Source of the DNA: Pseudomonas sp. UBA5782
Lineage (GTDB): Bacteria; Pseudomonadota; Gammaproteobacteria; Pseudomonadales; Pseudomonadaceae
Length of the DNA: 7,555 bases
Direction of reading: 5' to 3'
Assembly: GCA_002418465.1 (NCBI GenBank)
Contig: DIEE01000205.1
Coordinates: 3,422-10,976, forward strand
The notes beneath the pieces were generated by a model. It did no database searches, was not told where the DNA came from, and worked only from the letters and a program-made list of their open reading frames with translations. Below are positions 1 to 6,828 of the stretch, piece by piece (the first letter of the stretch is position 1; each line of letters opens with the position of its first letter). The position numbers and the translations under genes are program-made.

Positions 1-842
1 GGGCCTTCATCCGGACAGGCCAGCTGCAACGCGCCGCTTTCCAGCGAGGGAAGGCAGGCGCACAGGGGCAGACAGGCCAGGCCGAGGCCGGCCCCGGCGG
101 CCTGGAGCAATGCCTGGGCGTTGTCCGCGCTGAGCGCCGGGTTGCGAATCTGCCGCGCGCCGCCGCGCAGTTGCCAGGTCAGGCCGGTGGGGGAGGCGAG
201 GGTCAGCAGGCGGAGATCGTCCACCTCCGCCAGTGAGCGCGGCTGGCCGATTGCCTCGAGTAGCGCCGGGCTGCCCACCAGCACCGTTTTCAGCAGCGCC
301 AGCGGGCGCGCCACCACGGCGGCACTGTCCTTGGGCACATCGTTCACGCTCAGCGAAAGATCCAGGCGCTGCGTGGGCAGATCGCCAGGGCTGTCCTGCA
401 GGGTCAGGGCGAACTGCACGGCCGGATGCGTCTGGCGAAAGCTCGCCAGCAGCTCTAGCGTCCAGTCGGAAAGGATGCTGGGAACGCCGATGCGCACCAG
501 GCCACCCGGCGTTCCCGTCGCGTTCAGCGCGGATTCCCTCGCCGCTTCGGCGGCTGCGAGCATGTCCAGCGCATGCCGGTAGACCTGTTCGCCCACCGTA
601 CTCATGGCGAACAGCCGTGTGTTGCGGTTGAGCAGCTGCACGCCCAGTTGCCTTTCCAGCTGGGCCACGCGCCGGCTCAGGCTCGATTTCGCCACGCCGG
701 TACGCTCGGCCGCGCCAGAGAAACTGCCGGCCTCGACCACTTGCAGATACCAGTACAGGTCGGCGAACAGGCTTGCGCTGAGGGCGGGTGTCGGTTGCTG
801 CGAGTGGGACGCTCTGTTGCTCCCAGTGGAACGCTTGTTCAT
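1..842 (-). CDS. LysR-family transcriptional regulator, C-terminus cut by window edge
   Basis: This is a DNA-binding regulator with 280 codons in the window; the last roughly 20 residues of a usual 300-residue LysR protein lie beyond base 1. The N-terminal winged helix-turn-helix is clear at about residues 25-85, with DLYWYLQVVEAGSFSGAAER followed by a recognition helix reading VAKSSLSRRVAQLE and then LGVQLLNRNTR. The effector-binding domain starts near residue 107 (GGLVRIGVPS) and includes the typical GAGLGLACLP turn near the edge. The start ATG (842-840) is chosen because GGAGGA lies 4 bases upstream. This leaves about 24 polar residues before the helix-turn-helix, longer than usual. The sequence style resembles the CrgA/AaeR-like subgroup. 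The gene is transcribed away from the response-regulator operon, and LysR proteins often control a divergent neighbour, but nothing here proves it. The inducer is unknown. The family call is very secure; the specific role is not. Confidence 0.93.
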   Translation of the reverse strand, partial: MNKRSTGSNRASHSQQPTPALSASLFADLYWYLQVVEAGSFSGAAERTGVAKSSLSRRVAQLERQLGVQLLNRNTRLFAMSTVGEQVYRHALDMLAAAEAARESALNATGTPGGLVRIGVPSILSDWTLELLASFRQTHPAVQFALTLQDSPGDLPTQRLDLSLSVNDVPKDSAAVVARPLALLKTVLVGSPALLEAIGQPRSLAEVDDLRLLTLASPTGLTWQLRGGARQIRNPALSADNAQALLQAAGAGLGLACLPLCACLPSLESGALQLACPDEG

Positions 843-846
843 TTTT

Positions 847-852
847 CCTCCA
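847..852 (-). promoter_or_regulatory. Ribosome binding site of the LysR gene
   Basis: On the minus strand the bases read GGAGGA, then four A's, then ATG at 842-840. This near-perfect Shine-Dalgarno sequence fixes the start codon and explains the long N-terminal extension as genuine. Confidence 0.8.
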
Positions 853-948
853 CCGTCATTGCGCTATCTTATGCCCCTCCTTTTTTCCGGCTTTTGCTGC
901 AGCGGATAAGGCCTTTGCCAGGGCGGTGGGAGAGCTGCAAAGCGCGTT

Positions 949-1044
949 TTGATGGACGGATGGCGGCTGGGATGGCACCCGGCGGTCGCGATTGGCGTTT
1001 CCTCCGCGCCATCGGGTTGTATCTGTGTGATCACCTTGATGGAC
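949..1044. repeat. Direct repeats TTGATGGAC with extra GATGG copies
   Basis: TTGATGGAC occurs at 949-957 and again at 1036-1044. GATGG is also present at 959-963 and 971-975, giving three copies within 25 bases and a fourth 63 bases on. AraC-family regulators commonly bind direct repeats upstream of their targets, so these are candidate sites for the downstream response regulator acting on its own operon. They could also be chance in G-rich DNA. Confidence 0.35.
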
Positions 1045-1063
1045 AGTGTTTTGCCAGGCTGGT

Positions 1064-1088
1064 CCGGCATGCCGCAGAGGCGTGCCGG
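1064..1088. repeat. Inverted repeat in the leader of the response-regulator gene
   Basis: CCGGCA (1064-1069) is repeated in reverse complement as TGCCGG (1083-1088) with 13 bases between. The left arm also forms a 10-base perfect palindrome, CGGCATGCCG (1065-1074). It ends 12 bases before the ribosome binding site of the response regulator, so it may be a DNA operator or an mRNA hairpin. Function is not known. Confidence 0.4.
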
Positions 1089-1100
1089 CGAGAATTAGCA

Positions 1101-1105
1101 GGGAG
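1101..1105 (+). promoter_or_regulatory. Ribosome binding site deciding the response-regulator start
   Basis: GGGAG lies 5 bases before ATG at 1111. The in-frame GTG at 1108 would be only 2 bases away, so the ATG is the better start. Confidence 0.65.
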
Positions 1106-1110
1106 CAGTG

Positions 1111-1914
1111 ATGAAGTTACGTAGTGTCACCGGAGGAAACCGGCCCCATCTTCTGGTCATCGACGATACTCCGGAAGAATTGCAGCCGCTGCTGCTGCAG
1201 TTGCGCGCGCAGCCGTGGCGGGTGACGCTCGCCAGCGATCCGCGGCAGGGCTATCAGCGGGCGCTGGCGCTGCATCCCGATCTGATTCTTCTCGACGTGC
1301 GCATGCCGCAGATGGATGGCTTCACCCTCTGCCGGCTGCTGCGCGAGGCGCCCGCCACCCAGCGCACGCCGGTGATCTTCCTGTCCTCGGCCGGCGCCCT
1401 GGAGGAGCGCCTGGAAGGGCTGCAGCTCGGCGGCGTCGACTACGTGATCAAGCCCTGCGAGCCGGCCGAGGTGCTGGCGCGGATTCGTATCCACCTGCAG
1501 CTTACCTGGCGCGCGCCGCAGCCGGCGCCGGCACAGGAAAGCGCCGCCAGCGTCGAAGCCGAGCAGGTCGTGCTGCTCGCGGCGATGCGCTTCATCGAGC
1601 AGAACCTCGGCGAGCTGCCCTCGCTGGCGGAGATTGCGCGCAAGGTCGGCACGCATGACAAGCGCCTGTCGGCCATCTTCCGCGAACGACTGGATACCAC
1701 GGTGTTCACCTACATCCGCGAGGCGCGCCTGCGCCGTGCGCAGGAACTGCTCGCCGAGGGTTCGATGAGCATCCAGGACATCGCCGACCTGCTCGGTTTC
1801 CGCAGTGCCTGCAACTTCACCACCGCGTTCCGCGAGCGCACCGGCACCACGCCCAGCGTGTTTCGCCGCACGCTGCAGGGCGATGTGACGGCGGAGAGGA
1901 TCGAGCCCCTGTGA
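1111..1914 (+). CDS. Response regulator with receiver and AraC-type DNA-binding domain
   Basis: A 267-residue cytoplasmic transcription factor of a two-component system. The receiver domain spans about residues 12-130. It has the acidic pair D18-D19 (LLVIDD), the phosphate acceptor D62 in LILLDVRMPQMDG, S92 at the Thr/Ser switch position, and the conserved K114 in the KP motif, so it looks fully active. After a short Pro/Ala-rich linker (about 133-150) comes an AraC/XylS helix-turn-helix domain (about 151-254). Its first helix pair is at SLAEIARKVG (171-180) and the second ends in the family signature GFRSACNFTTAFRERTG followed by TP (229-248). It is the first gene of a tight operon; its TGA overlaps the GTG of the sensor kinase, which is almost certainly its partner. 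Likely targets are its own operon and the receptor gene, by inference. GTG at 1108 is an alternative start. No gene name can be given. Confidence 0.93.
   Translation: MKLRSVTGGNRPHLLVIDDTPEELQPLLLQLRAQPWRVTLASDPRQGYQRALALHPDLILLDVRMPQMDGFTLCRLLREAPATQRTPVIFLSSAGALEERLEGLQLGGVDYVIKPCEPAEVLARIRIHLQLTWRAPQPAPAQESAASVEAEQVVLLAAMRFIEQNLGELPSLAEIARKVGTHDKRLSAIFRERLDTTVFTYIREARLRRAQELLAEGSMSIQDIADLLGFRSACNFTTAFRERTGTTPSVFRRTLQGDVTAERIEPL
1893..1900 (+). promoter_or_regulatory. Ribosome binding site of the sensor-kinase gene, inside the regulator gene
   Basis: GGAGAGGA sits 10 bases before the GTG start at 1911, within the last codons of the response-regulator gene. With the GTGA stop/start overlap it supports coupled translation of regulator and kinase. 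Confidence 0.55.
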
Positions 1915-4292
1915 GGCGGCTGCTGGTCGGCGTTCTGGCCCTGCTCGGCGTGACCTGCGCCGAGCCGGTGCTGGCGGCGCTGCCGTTGTGTCAGGAGGCG
2001 GCGGTCGGCCTGTTGCCGCGTCTGGGCATCCACGAGGATCCCAGTGGCCGCGCCGGCATCGAGGATATCCAGCGCCTGGCGGATGGCGAATTCCGCCCAG
2101 CCGGTCCCGACTGGCCACCGAAAAGCTATACGAATTCGGCGATCTGGATGCGCCTGACGCTGGCCAACCCGGCGGCGGAGAGTTGTTCGCGCTGGCTCAG
2201 CGTCGGTGCGCCGCGGCTGGAAGACATTCAGGTGTACGTGCGGCGGCAGGGCGCCTGGCAGCGCTTCGTCGCCGGCAGTGCATACCCGCTGGAGCAGTGG
2301 CCGGTGGTCCAGCGGCAGCCGCTGTTTCCGCTGAGCCTGGAGGCGGGCGAGCACGCCGAGGTGCTGATACGGGTCGGCGGTGGCTCGCCGCTGCTGCTCA
2401 GCCCGATGCTCTGGCCCGACCTGCCGTTGCTGCAGGATCGGCAGGCCATCTATCTGGAAGACGGCCTGACCCTGGGCATCGTCCTGCTGCTGGCGCCGTT
2501 CAGCGTGATCGTCGGCTGGATGCTGCGCTCCAGGCTGCTGATCCTGCACGCCGGCGCGGTGTTCTCCTATGTCGGACTGGCCAGTCTGATCGGCGGCTAC
2601 CTGGTTTACTGGCCCGAGGCATTGCCCTGGTTCCGACCGTTGCTGGTATTGGTCGCCTGCCTGGCGCACCTGGCTTTTCTCACTTACATCTACGAACTGT
2701 TGCAGGTGCGGCGGCTGCCGTGGTTCTGGAATGGCGCGTTCGGGCTGTTGCTCTGCGGCTACTGCGCCGGGCGGCTGTACTGGCTGGGTGTCGAGCCGGT
2801 GCTGGGCAGTCGCATCGCCGAGACCTGCCTGTGCCTGTGCCTCTATGTATTGCTGCCGGCGGCGCTGCTCGCCGGTTGGCGGCGGGGCATTCGCCACAGC
2901 TGGCTGGCCTGGCTGGTGCCTTCGGCGTATCTGCTGCAGTTCGTCGTGCGCTATGTGCTGGAGCTGGATCAGGTGCCCTGGCAGGCCGTCGAGTACCGCT
3001 ACAGCCTGTCCTCGGCCTTGCCCGGCGTGCTGCTGCTGGTCGGCACCCTGGTGATGGAAGTGGGGGGCGGACGCAACCGCGAGCGCCAGGCCCAGCGCGC
3101 CCTCGAAGCCAGCCAGGGGCAACTGGAGCAGACCGTTACGCTGCGCACGGCGCAGTTGCGCGAGGCGTTGAACGCGCGCGGTTCGCTGCTGGCGCGGATC
3201 AGCCATGACCTGCGCGCGCCGCTGGCGAGCATCATCGATTACGCGCGGCTTTCACGGCAGGCGCCCAGGGGCAACGACTACTCGCTGAACATCGAGCGCA
3301 ACGCCCGCTACCAGATGGGCCTGATCGACGAGCTGCTGGAGTTCTCCCAGGGGCAATTGCAGCAGATGGAGCTGATCGAGGCGCCCGGCTACCTGCATTC
3401 CTTCCTCAACGAATTGGTGGAGGAGGGGCGTTTTCTCGCCGCGCGCCAGGGCAACCGGTTGGAATACCTGCCCGCCGAGCAATTGCCCGCACTGGTGCAG
3501 GCGGACTTCCAGCGGCTGCGCCAGGTGCTGATGAATCTGCTCGGCAATGCGGCGAAGTTCACCCGCGACGGGCTGATCCGTTTCGAGGTGAGCAACGAAG
3601 CGGAGGCCACGGACGGCCGCGTGCGGCTGCAGTTCAGCGTGACCGACAACGGCATCGGCATCGATCCGGCGGAGCGCGAGACGCTGCTGCAACCCTTCAG
3701 CCGCGGGCACGACGTCGGGCAATACGAAGGCTCCGGGCTCGGCCTGTCGATCGTCGCGCAGTTGCTGGACGCGATGGGCAGCGAGCTGCGTATCGAACGT
3801 GCCGAGCCGCGCGGCAGCCGTTTCATCTTCGCCCTCGATCTGCAACTGGCCGGTGAGGACGACCTCGATGCCGCGTTCGGCGAGAGCTTCGTCGGCGCCG
3901 TCGACGGTGGCGGGCGGCGCGTGCTGGTGGTGGACGACGTGGCGATGAATCGCGAGTGGCTGTGCGACCTGCTCGAAGGCTACGGCTATCAGACCCAGTC
4001 CGCGGCGGACGGCGAAGGGGCGCTGGAGTGCCTGCGGCAGCAGCCCTTCGATCTCGTGCTGTGCGACCAGAGCATGCCGCGCATGGACGGCTGGGCGCTG
4101 CTGCGCACCCTGCGTGCGGGCTGGCCCCGCCTGCCGGCGCTGCTCTATTCGGCGGCACCGGCGCGGCGGCCGGTGGATTTCCCCGAGTGGCTGGATTTCG
4201 ACGCCAGCCTGCTCAAGCCCTCGGATACCGCCGAGCTGTTGCGCACCATCGACGGGCTGACCGGGCGGGCGCTGCATGCGGCGGTTTCCTGA
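1911..4292 (+). CDS. Hybrid sensor histidine kinase with 7TMR-DISM sensor module
   Basis: A 793-residue inner-membrane kinase. A signal peptide (residues 1 to about 23, ending PVLAA) leads into a periplasmic DISMED2-like domain (about 24-160, with WMRLTLANP and LEDIQVYVRR). This family's fold resembles carbohydrate-binding modules. Seven hydrophobic segments follow (about 185-385), matching the 7TM part of 7TMR-DISM proteins. After a short coiled-coil linker (about 388-420) comes the dimerisation domain with phospho-acceptor H432 in ISHDLRAPL. The ATPase domain has N546 (LGNAAKF), D579 (TDNGIGI) and the glycine loop GSGLGLS (607-613). A C-terminal receiver carries D675-D676, acceptor D719 (DLVLCDQSMPRMDG), S747 and K769. 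All catalytic residues are present. The GTG start overlaps the regulator's TGA as GTGA. No HPt domain is seen, so the kinase may phosphorylate the AraC-type regulator directly, with D719 modulating it, or use an HPt encoded elsewhere. The signal sensed is unknown. Confidence 0.93.
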   Translation: MRRLLVGVLALLGVTCAEPVLAALPLCQEAAVGLLPRLGIHEDPSGRAGIEDIQRLADGEFRPAGPDWPPKSYTNSAIWMRLTLANPAAESCSRWLSVGAPRLEDIQVYVRRQGAWQRFVAGSAYPLEQWPVVQRQPLFPLSLEAGEHAEVLIRVGGGSPLLLSPMLWPDLPLLQDRQAIYLEDGLTLGIVLLLAPFSVIVGWMLRSRLLILHAGAVFSYVGLASLIGGYLVYWPEALPWFRPLLVLVACLAHLAFLTYIYELLQVRRLPWFWNGAFGLLLCGYCAGRLYWLGVEPVLGSRIAETCLCLCLYVLLPAALLAGWRRGIRHSWLAWLVPSAYLLQFVVRYVLELDQVPWQAVEYRYSLSSALPGVLLLVGTLVMEVGGGRNRERQAQRALEASQGQLEQTVTLRTAQLREALNARGSLLARISHDLRAPLASIIDYARLSRQAPRGNDYSLNIERNARYQMGLIDELLEFSQGQLQQMELIEAPGYLHSFLNELVEEGRFLAARQGNRLEYLPAEQLPALVQADFQRLRQVLMNLLGNAAKFTRDGLIRFEVSNEAEATDGRVRLQFSVTDNGIGIDPAERETLLQPFSRGHDVGQYEGSGLGLSIVAQLLDAMGSELRIERAEPRGSRFIFALDLQLAGEDDLDAAFGESFVGAVDGGGRRVLVVDDVAMNREWLCDLLEGYGYQTQSAADGEGALECLRQQPFDLVLCDQSMPRMDGWALLRTLRAGWPRLPALLYSAAPARRPVDFPEWLDFDASLLKPSDTAELLRTIDGLTGRALHAAVS

Positions 4293-6627
4293 GCGCCTGC
4301 TCGCCAGGCTGTGGAAGGGCGCACTGCCCTTGCTGCTCGGGGCGACGCCGGTGGCCGCCGAGCCGCTGACGCTCGATCCGGTGACGGTCGGCGCGCGCTA
4401 CCTCGACGAGGTGGCGGAGCAGGTGCCGCTGTCGCTGAGCACTCTGGACGGCGAGACGCTGGATGAGCAGGGCATGCACCGGCTCAAGGATATCCAGCAG
4501 CTGGCTCCCGGCCTGGTCGTCTCCGGCCACAGCGCGCGCTACATGGGCCTCGGGCTGCGCGGCTTCGGCGCCACGGCCTACAACGACGGCCTCGACGGCA
4601 GCGTCGGCGTGTTCGTCGACGGCGTCTACCAGGGGCGTCCGGGCATGGTTTTCAGCGAGCTGCTGGACGTCGAGCGGATCGAAGTATTGCGCGGGCCGCA
4701 GGGCACGCTTTTCGGCAAGAACACCACGGCGGGCGCATTGAACATCACCACCCGCGCGCCGACCCAGACGCCGGAAGGCACCGCCGAAACCCGCTTCGGC
4801 GGCGACGGTCTGCGCGAGTACCGCGGCAGCCTTTCCGGCCCGCTGCTGCCCGGCGTGCTGGCCGGACGCCTGAGCGCCTTCGACAACGCCCGCGATGGCC
4901 AGGTGGAGAACCTCTACAACGGCGAGTCGATCAACGACATCGGCAGTCGCGGCCTGCGCGGCCAGTTGCTGTGGACGCCCGGCGACACCTTCAGCGCGCG
5001 CCTGATCGGCGAGTACGGGCGCCAGCGCGAGGACGGCAACGCCCTGTCGCCCGCCCATTACAGCGAGCAGACCCGGCAGCGCGCGGCCTTCATGAACTAC
5101 GCCCTGCCGGCCATCGACCCCTACGCACGGGAGGTGACGCAGAACCAGCCGGTGCGCTCCAGCAGCCTGCAGAGCGGCGTTTCACTGCAGACCGACTGGG
5201 AGCTTTCCGAGTCGCTGCGTCTCACCAGCATCAGTGCCTATCGACGCTGGGACTTCCACGACAGGCGCGACGGCGACAGCACCGCGCTGTCGGTCGCGCA
5301 GGCCGGCAGCGAGCTGGATCATCGCCAGTTCAGCCAGGAACTGCGCCTGGCCGGCGAGCTGAGCGAACGGATGGATTTCGTGCTGGGCGCGCATTACCTG
5401 CAGCAACGCCTGGATCGCCGCAGCGAGGTGGCCTTCGGTGAGGACGCAGCGGCGTTCTTCGCCGGCGATCAGCTCGGCGCGATCGGCGGGCCGCCGTTCA
5501 ACCTGCCGATCAGCGACCCGGCGCAGATCCCGGCCGAGCTGCTCGACGGTGCGCGGCAGCATTTCGACGGACGCCAGCGCGGTCGCAGCGGGGCGCTGTT
5601 CGGGCAGTTCTCCTGGCGCCCGCTGGAAAAAATCGAAGCGACGCTCGGCCTGCGTTACGACCGCGAGCGCAAGGATGGCTGGATTTCCCGAAAGGTCGAC
5701 GGGCTGGCGTCGCTGGAGGGGTTGCCGCCGCCGTTGCAACTGGGCGGCCAGCTGCTGCGCGACATCGCCCTGGGCGGCGACTACTACCGCGAGGATGCCG
5801 TCGACGAGGGCGACCTGTCCGGGCTGTTCGGCCTGAGCTATCGCTTCAGCGACGGGCTGCTCGGCTACGCCAGCCTGTCGCGCGGCTACAAGGCCGGCGG
5901 CATCAACTTCGACGTGATCGGCCCCAACAGCCAGCCGACCTTCGGCACGGAGCGGGCGACCTCGCTGGAGGCCGGGGTCAAGGCGCGCTTCTGGGACGGC
6001 CGCGCGCTGCTCGGCGTGGCGGTCTACCAGACTGATGTCGACGACTACCAGGCGCTCACCTACAGCGCGCCGGCCACGCCTTTCGCGCCGCCGCTGCGGG
6101 ACAACCTGATCAACGTCGGCAAGGTGCGCCTGCGCGGCGTCGAGGTGGACTCCAGCTGGCTGCTGCGACCACGCCTGGAGTTGCGCCTGGGCCTGGCCTG
6201 GAGCGATGCGCGCTACCGCAAATTCGCCAACGCGCCCTGCGCGCCGGCATCCGCGCAATGGAGCTGCGATCGGTCCGGCGAGCGCCTGTACAACGCGCCG
6301 GAGTGGAACCTCAGCGCCGGGCTGGACTACAGCCATCCGCTGGTGGCCGGGCTGGAAGCCTACGGCGGGGTGAGCCACAGCCTGCGCACGGGCTACTACG
6401 GCACCCTCGAAGGCGGCGAGGGCAGCTACCAGCCGAGCTACAGCCTGACCGACCTGCGCCTGGGCCTGCGTCGGGCCGACCGTCGCTGGGAGGTCGAAGG
6501 CTGGGTGCGCAACCTGTTCGACCGGCATTACGTGACGGCGGTCTATTCGCTGCTCGGCGCCGGCGACTATGGCGTGCTGGTGGGCGATCCGCGCAGCGCG
6601 GGAATGAGCGTGCGGGTCCGTCTCTAG
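4276..6627 (+). CDS. TonB-dependent outer-membrane receptor
   Basis: A 783-residue outer-membrane channel that imports a scarce ligand using TonB energy. A signal peptide (residues 1-28, cut after PVAA) is followed almost at once by a TonB-box-like stretch, LDPVTVGAR (33-41). The plug domain covers about 45-155, with the hallmark ERIEVLRGPQGTLFGKNTTA from residue 133. The beta-barrel fills the rest, including SRGYKAGGINFD (from 535) and a final NLFDRHY strand region. Length is normal for the family. There is no N-terminal signalling (STN) domain, so it is not a FecA-type transducer. The only two cysteines, C655 and C664, lie in one presumed outer loop and may form a disulfide. The last residue is Leu rather than the usual Phe. 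The start overlaps the kinase gene by 17 bases and has no good ribosome binding site (only GGGCGGG at 4263-4269), which suggests translational coupling. The ligand cannot be told; siderophore, sugar or another compound are all possible. Confidence 0.93.
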   Translation: MRRFPERLLARLWKGALPLLLGATPVAAEPLTLDPVTVGARYLDEVAEQVPLSLSTLDGETLDEQGMHRLKDIQQLAPGLVVSGHSARYMGLGLRGFGATAYNDGLDGSVGVFVDGVYQGRPGMVFSELLDVERIEVLRGPQGTLFGKNTTAGALNITTRAPTQTPEGTAETRFGGDGLREYRGSLSGPLLPGVLAGRLSAFDNARDGQVENLYNGESINDIGSRGLRGQLLWTPGDTFSARLIGEYGRQREDGNALSPAHYSEQTRQRAAFMNYALPAIDPYAREVTQNQPVRSSSLQSGVSLQTDWELSESLRLTSISAYRRWDFHDRRDGDSTALSVAQAGSELDHRQFSQELRLAGELSERMDFVLGAHYLQQRLDRRSEVAFGEDAAAFFAGDQLGAIGGPPFNLPISDPAQIPAELLDGARQHFDGRQRGRSGALFGQFSWRPLEKIEATLGLRYDRERKDGWISRKVDGLASLEGLPPPLQLGGQLLRDIALGGDYYREDAVDEGDLSGLFGLSYRFSDGLLGYASLSRGYKAGGINFDVIGPNSQPTFGTERATSLEAGVKARFWDGRALLGVAVYQTDVDDYQALTYSAPATPFAPPLRDNLINVGKVRLRGVEVDSSWLLRPRLELRLGLAWSDARYRKFANAPCAPASAQWSCDRSGERLYNAPEWNLSAGLDYSHPLVAGLEAYGGVSHSLRTGYYGTLEGGEGSYQPSYSLTDLRLGLRRADRRWEVEGWVRNLFDRHYVTAVYSLLGAGDYGVLVGDPRSAGMSVRVRL

Positions 6628-6728
6628 CGTCGCCGATACCTCCGCCGGCTCGGTTGGTTCGGGCCGTTCGACGACCGGCATGTGCCGCATACCTCTTTGG
6701 CTGGCAGAGGGGGCTACCGTCCGGCAAA

Positions 6729-6744
6729 GCCTGCGCGGCCTTTT
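6729..6744 (+). terminator. Weak possible terminator after the receptor gene
   Basis: GCC-TGCGC-GGC followed by CTTTT forms only a 3-bp core stem, which can lengthen through the preceding AAA and following TTT with one bulged C. It is the only stem with a T-run downstream of the receptor gene, about 100 bases after the stop. This is too weak to be confident. Confidence 0.2.
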
Positions 6745-6771
6745 CTATCTACCTCTAACCCATTGTTCCCT

Positions 6772-6785
6772 ATCGATAAATCGAT
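6772..6785. repeat. Duplicated ATCGAT palindrome
   Basis: ATCGATAAATCGAT holds two copies of the 6-base palindrome ATCGAT two bases apart, so it reads as both a direct and an inverted repeat. It could be a site for a dimeric DNA-binding protein or simply the first element of the hairpin series that follows. Confidence 0.5.
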
Positions 6786-6789
6786 TGCC

Positions 6790-6805
6790 CTGGACGGCCG
6801 TCCAG
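6790..6805. repeat. Perfect 16-base palindrome
   Basis: CTGGACGGCCGTCCAG equals its own reverse complement over all 16 bases. With no loop it favours a protein-binding site in DNA over an RNA hairpin, though the centre could open. Its right end overlaps the CCAGAG arm that can pair with the next hairpin. Confidence 0.75.
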
Positions 6806-6810
6806 AGGCG

Positions 6811-6828
6811 CTCTGGCTTTTGCCAGAG
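6811..6828. repeat. Hairpin with 7-bp stem and TTTT loop
   Basis: CTCTGGCTTTTGCCAGAG gives a perfect 7-bp stem with a 4-base loop. It is not followed by a T-run on either strand, so it is not a standard intrinsic terminator. Its left arm can instead pair with CCAGAG at 6802-6807. Confidence 0.7.

Larger units (their letters stand above)
843..1110. promoter_or_regulatory. Divergent control region between the LysR gene and the response-regulator operon
   Basis: About 268 bases separate the two divergent starts, with no convincing gene inside. It must hold the promoters of both units. I could not find a good -35/-10 pair for either: a TAAGAT on the minus strand (about 867-872) is a possible -10 for the LysR gene but lacks a fitting -35. 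Visible elements include GCTGCAGC at 896-903, GTGATCAC at 1027-1034, a 9-base direct repeat TTGATGGAC at 949-957 and 1036-1044, extra GATGG copies at 959 and 971, and a CCGGCA/TGCCGG inverted repeat at 1064-1088. Any of these could be operators for the LysR or AraC-type regulators; the assignment is inference. Confidence 0.6.

Noticed and set aside
121..582. 153-codon plus-strand frame opposite the LysR gene
   Set aside because: Ser/Arg/Ala-rich shadow of the clear minus-strand LysR coding sequence.
971..985. TGGCAC at 973-978 considered as half of a sigma-54 promoter
   Set aside because: The required GC-containing -12 element is absent at the correct distance.
864..1070. 68-codon minus-strand frame in the divergent control region
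   Set aside because: No ribosome binding site of quality, no recognisable sequence, and it sits where both promoters must lie.
1940..1960. Cysteine in the kinase signal peptide considered as a lipoprotein site
   Set aside because: The residues before it (GVT) do not fit a lipobox, and a normal signal-peptidase cut after PVLA is available.
1117..2118. 333-codon minus-strand frame across the regulator gene
   Set aside because: Antisense shadow with Arg/Gly/Ala-rich sequence, no domain and no supporting ribosome binding site.
1710..3206. 498-codon open frame on the minus strand opposite the regulator and kinase genes
   Set aside because: It runs antisense to two genes with complete catalytic motifs, is Gln/Arg/Ala-rich with no recognisable domain, and is the expected mirror of high-GC codon use.
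5182..6690. 502-codon open frame on the minus strand opposite the TonB receptor gene
   Set aside because: Low-complexity Ala/Gln/Val/Arg composition and no motifs; the plus-strand receptor fully explains the region.
6811..6828. Hairpin considered as an intrinsic terminator
   Set aside because: The T's are in the loop, not after the stem, and no T-run follows on either strand.
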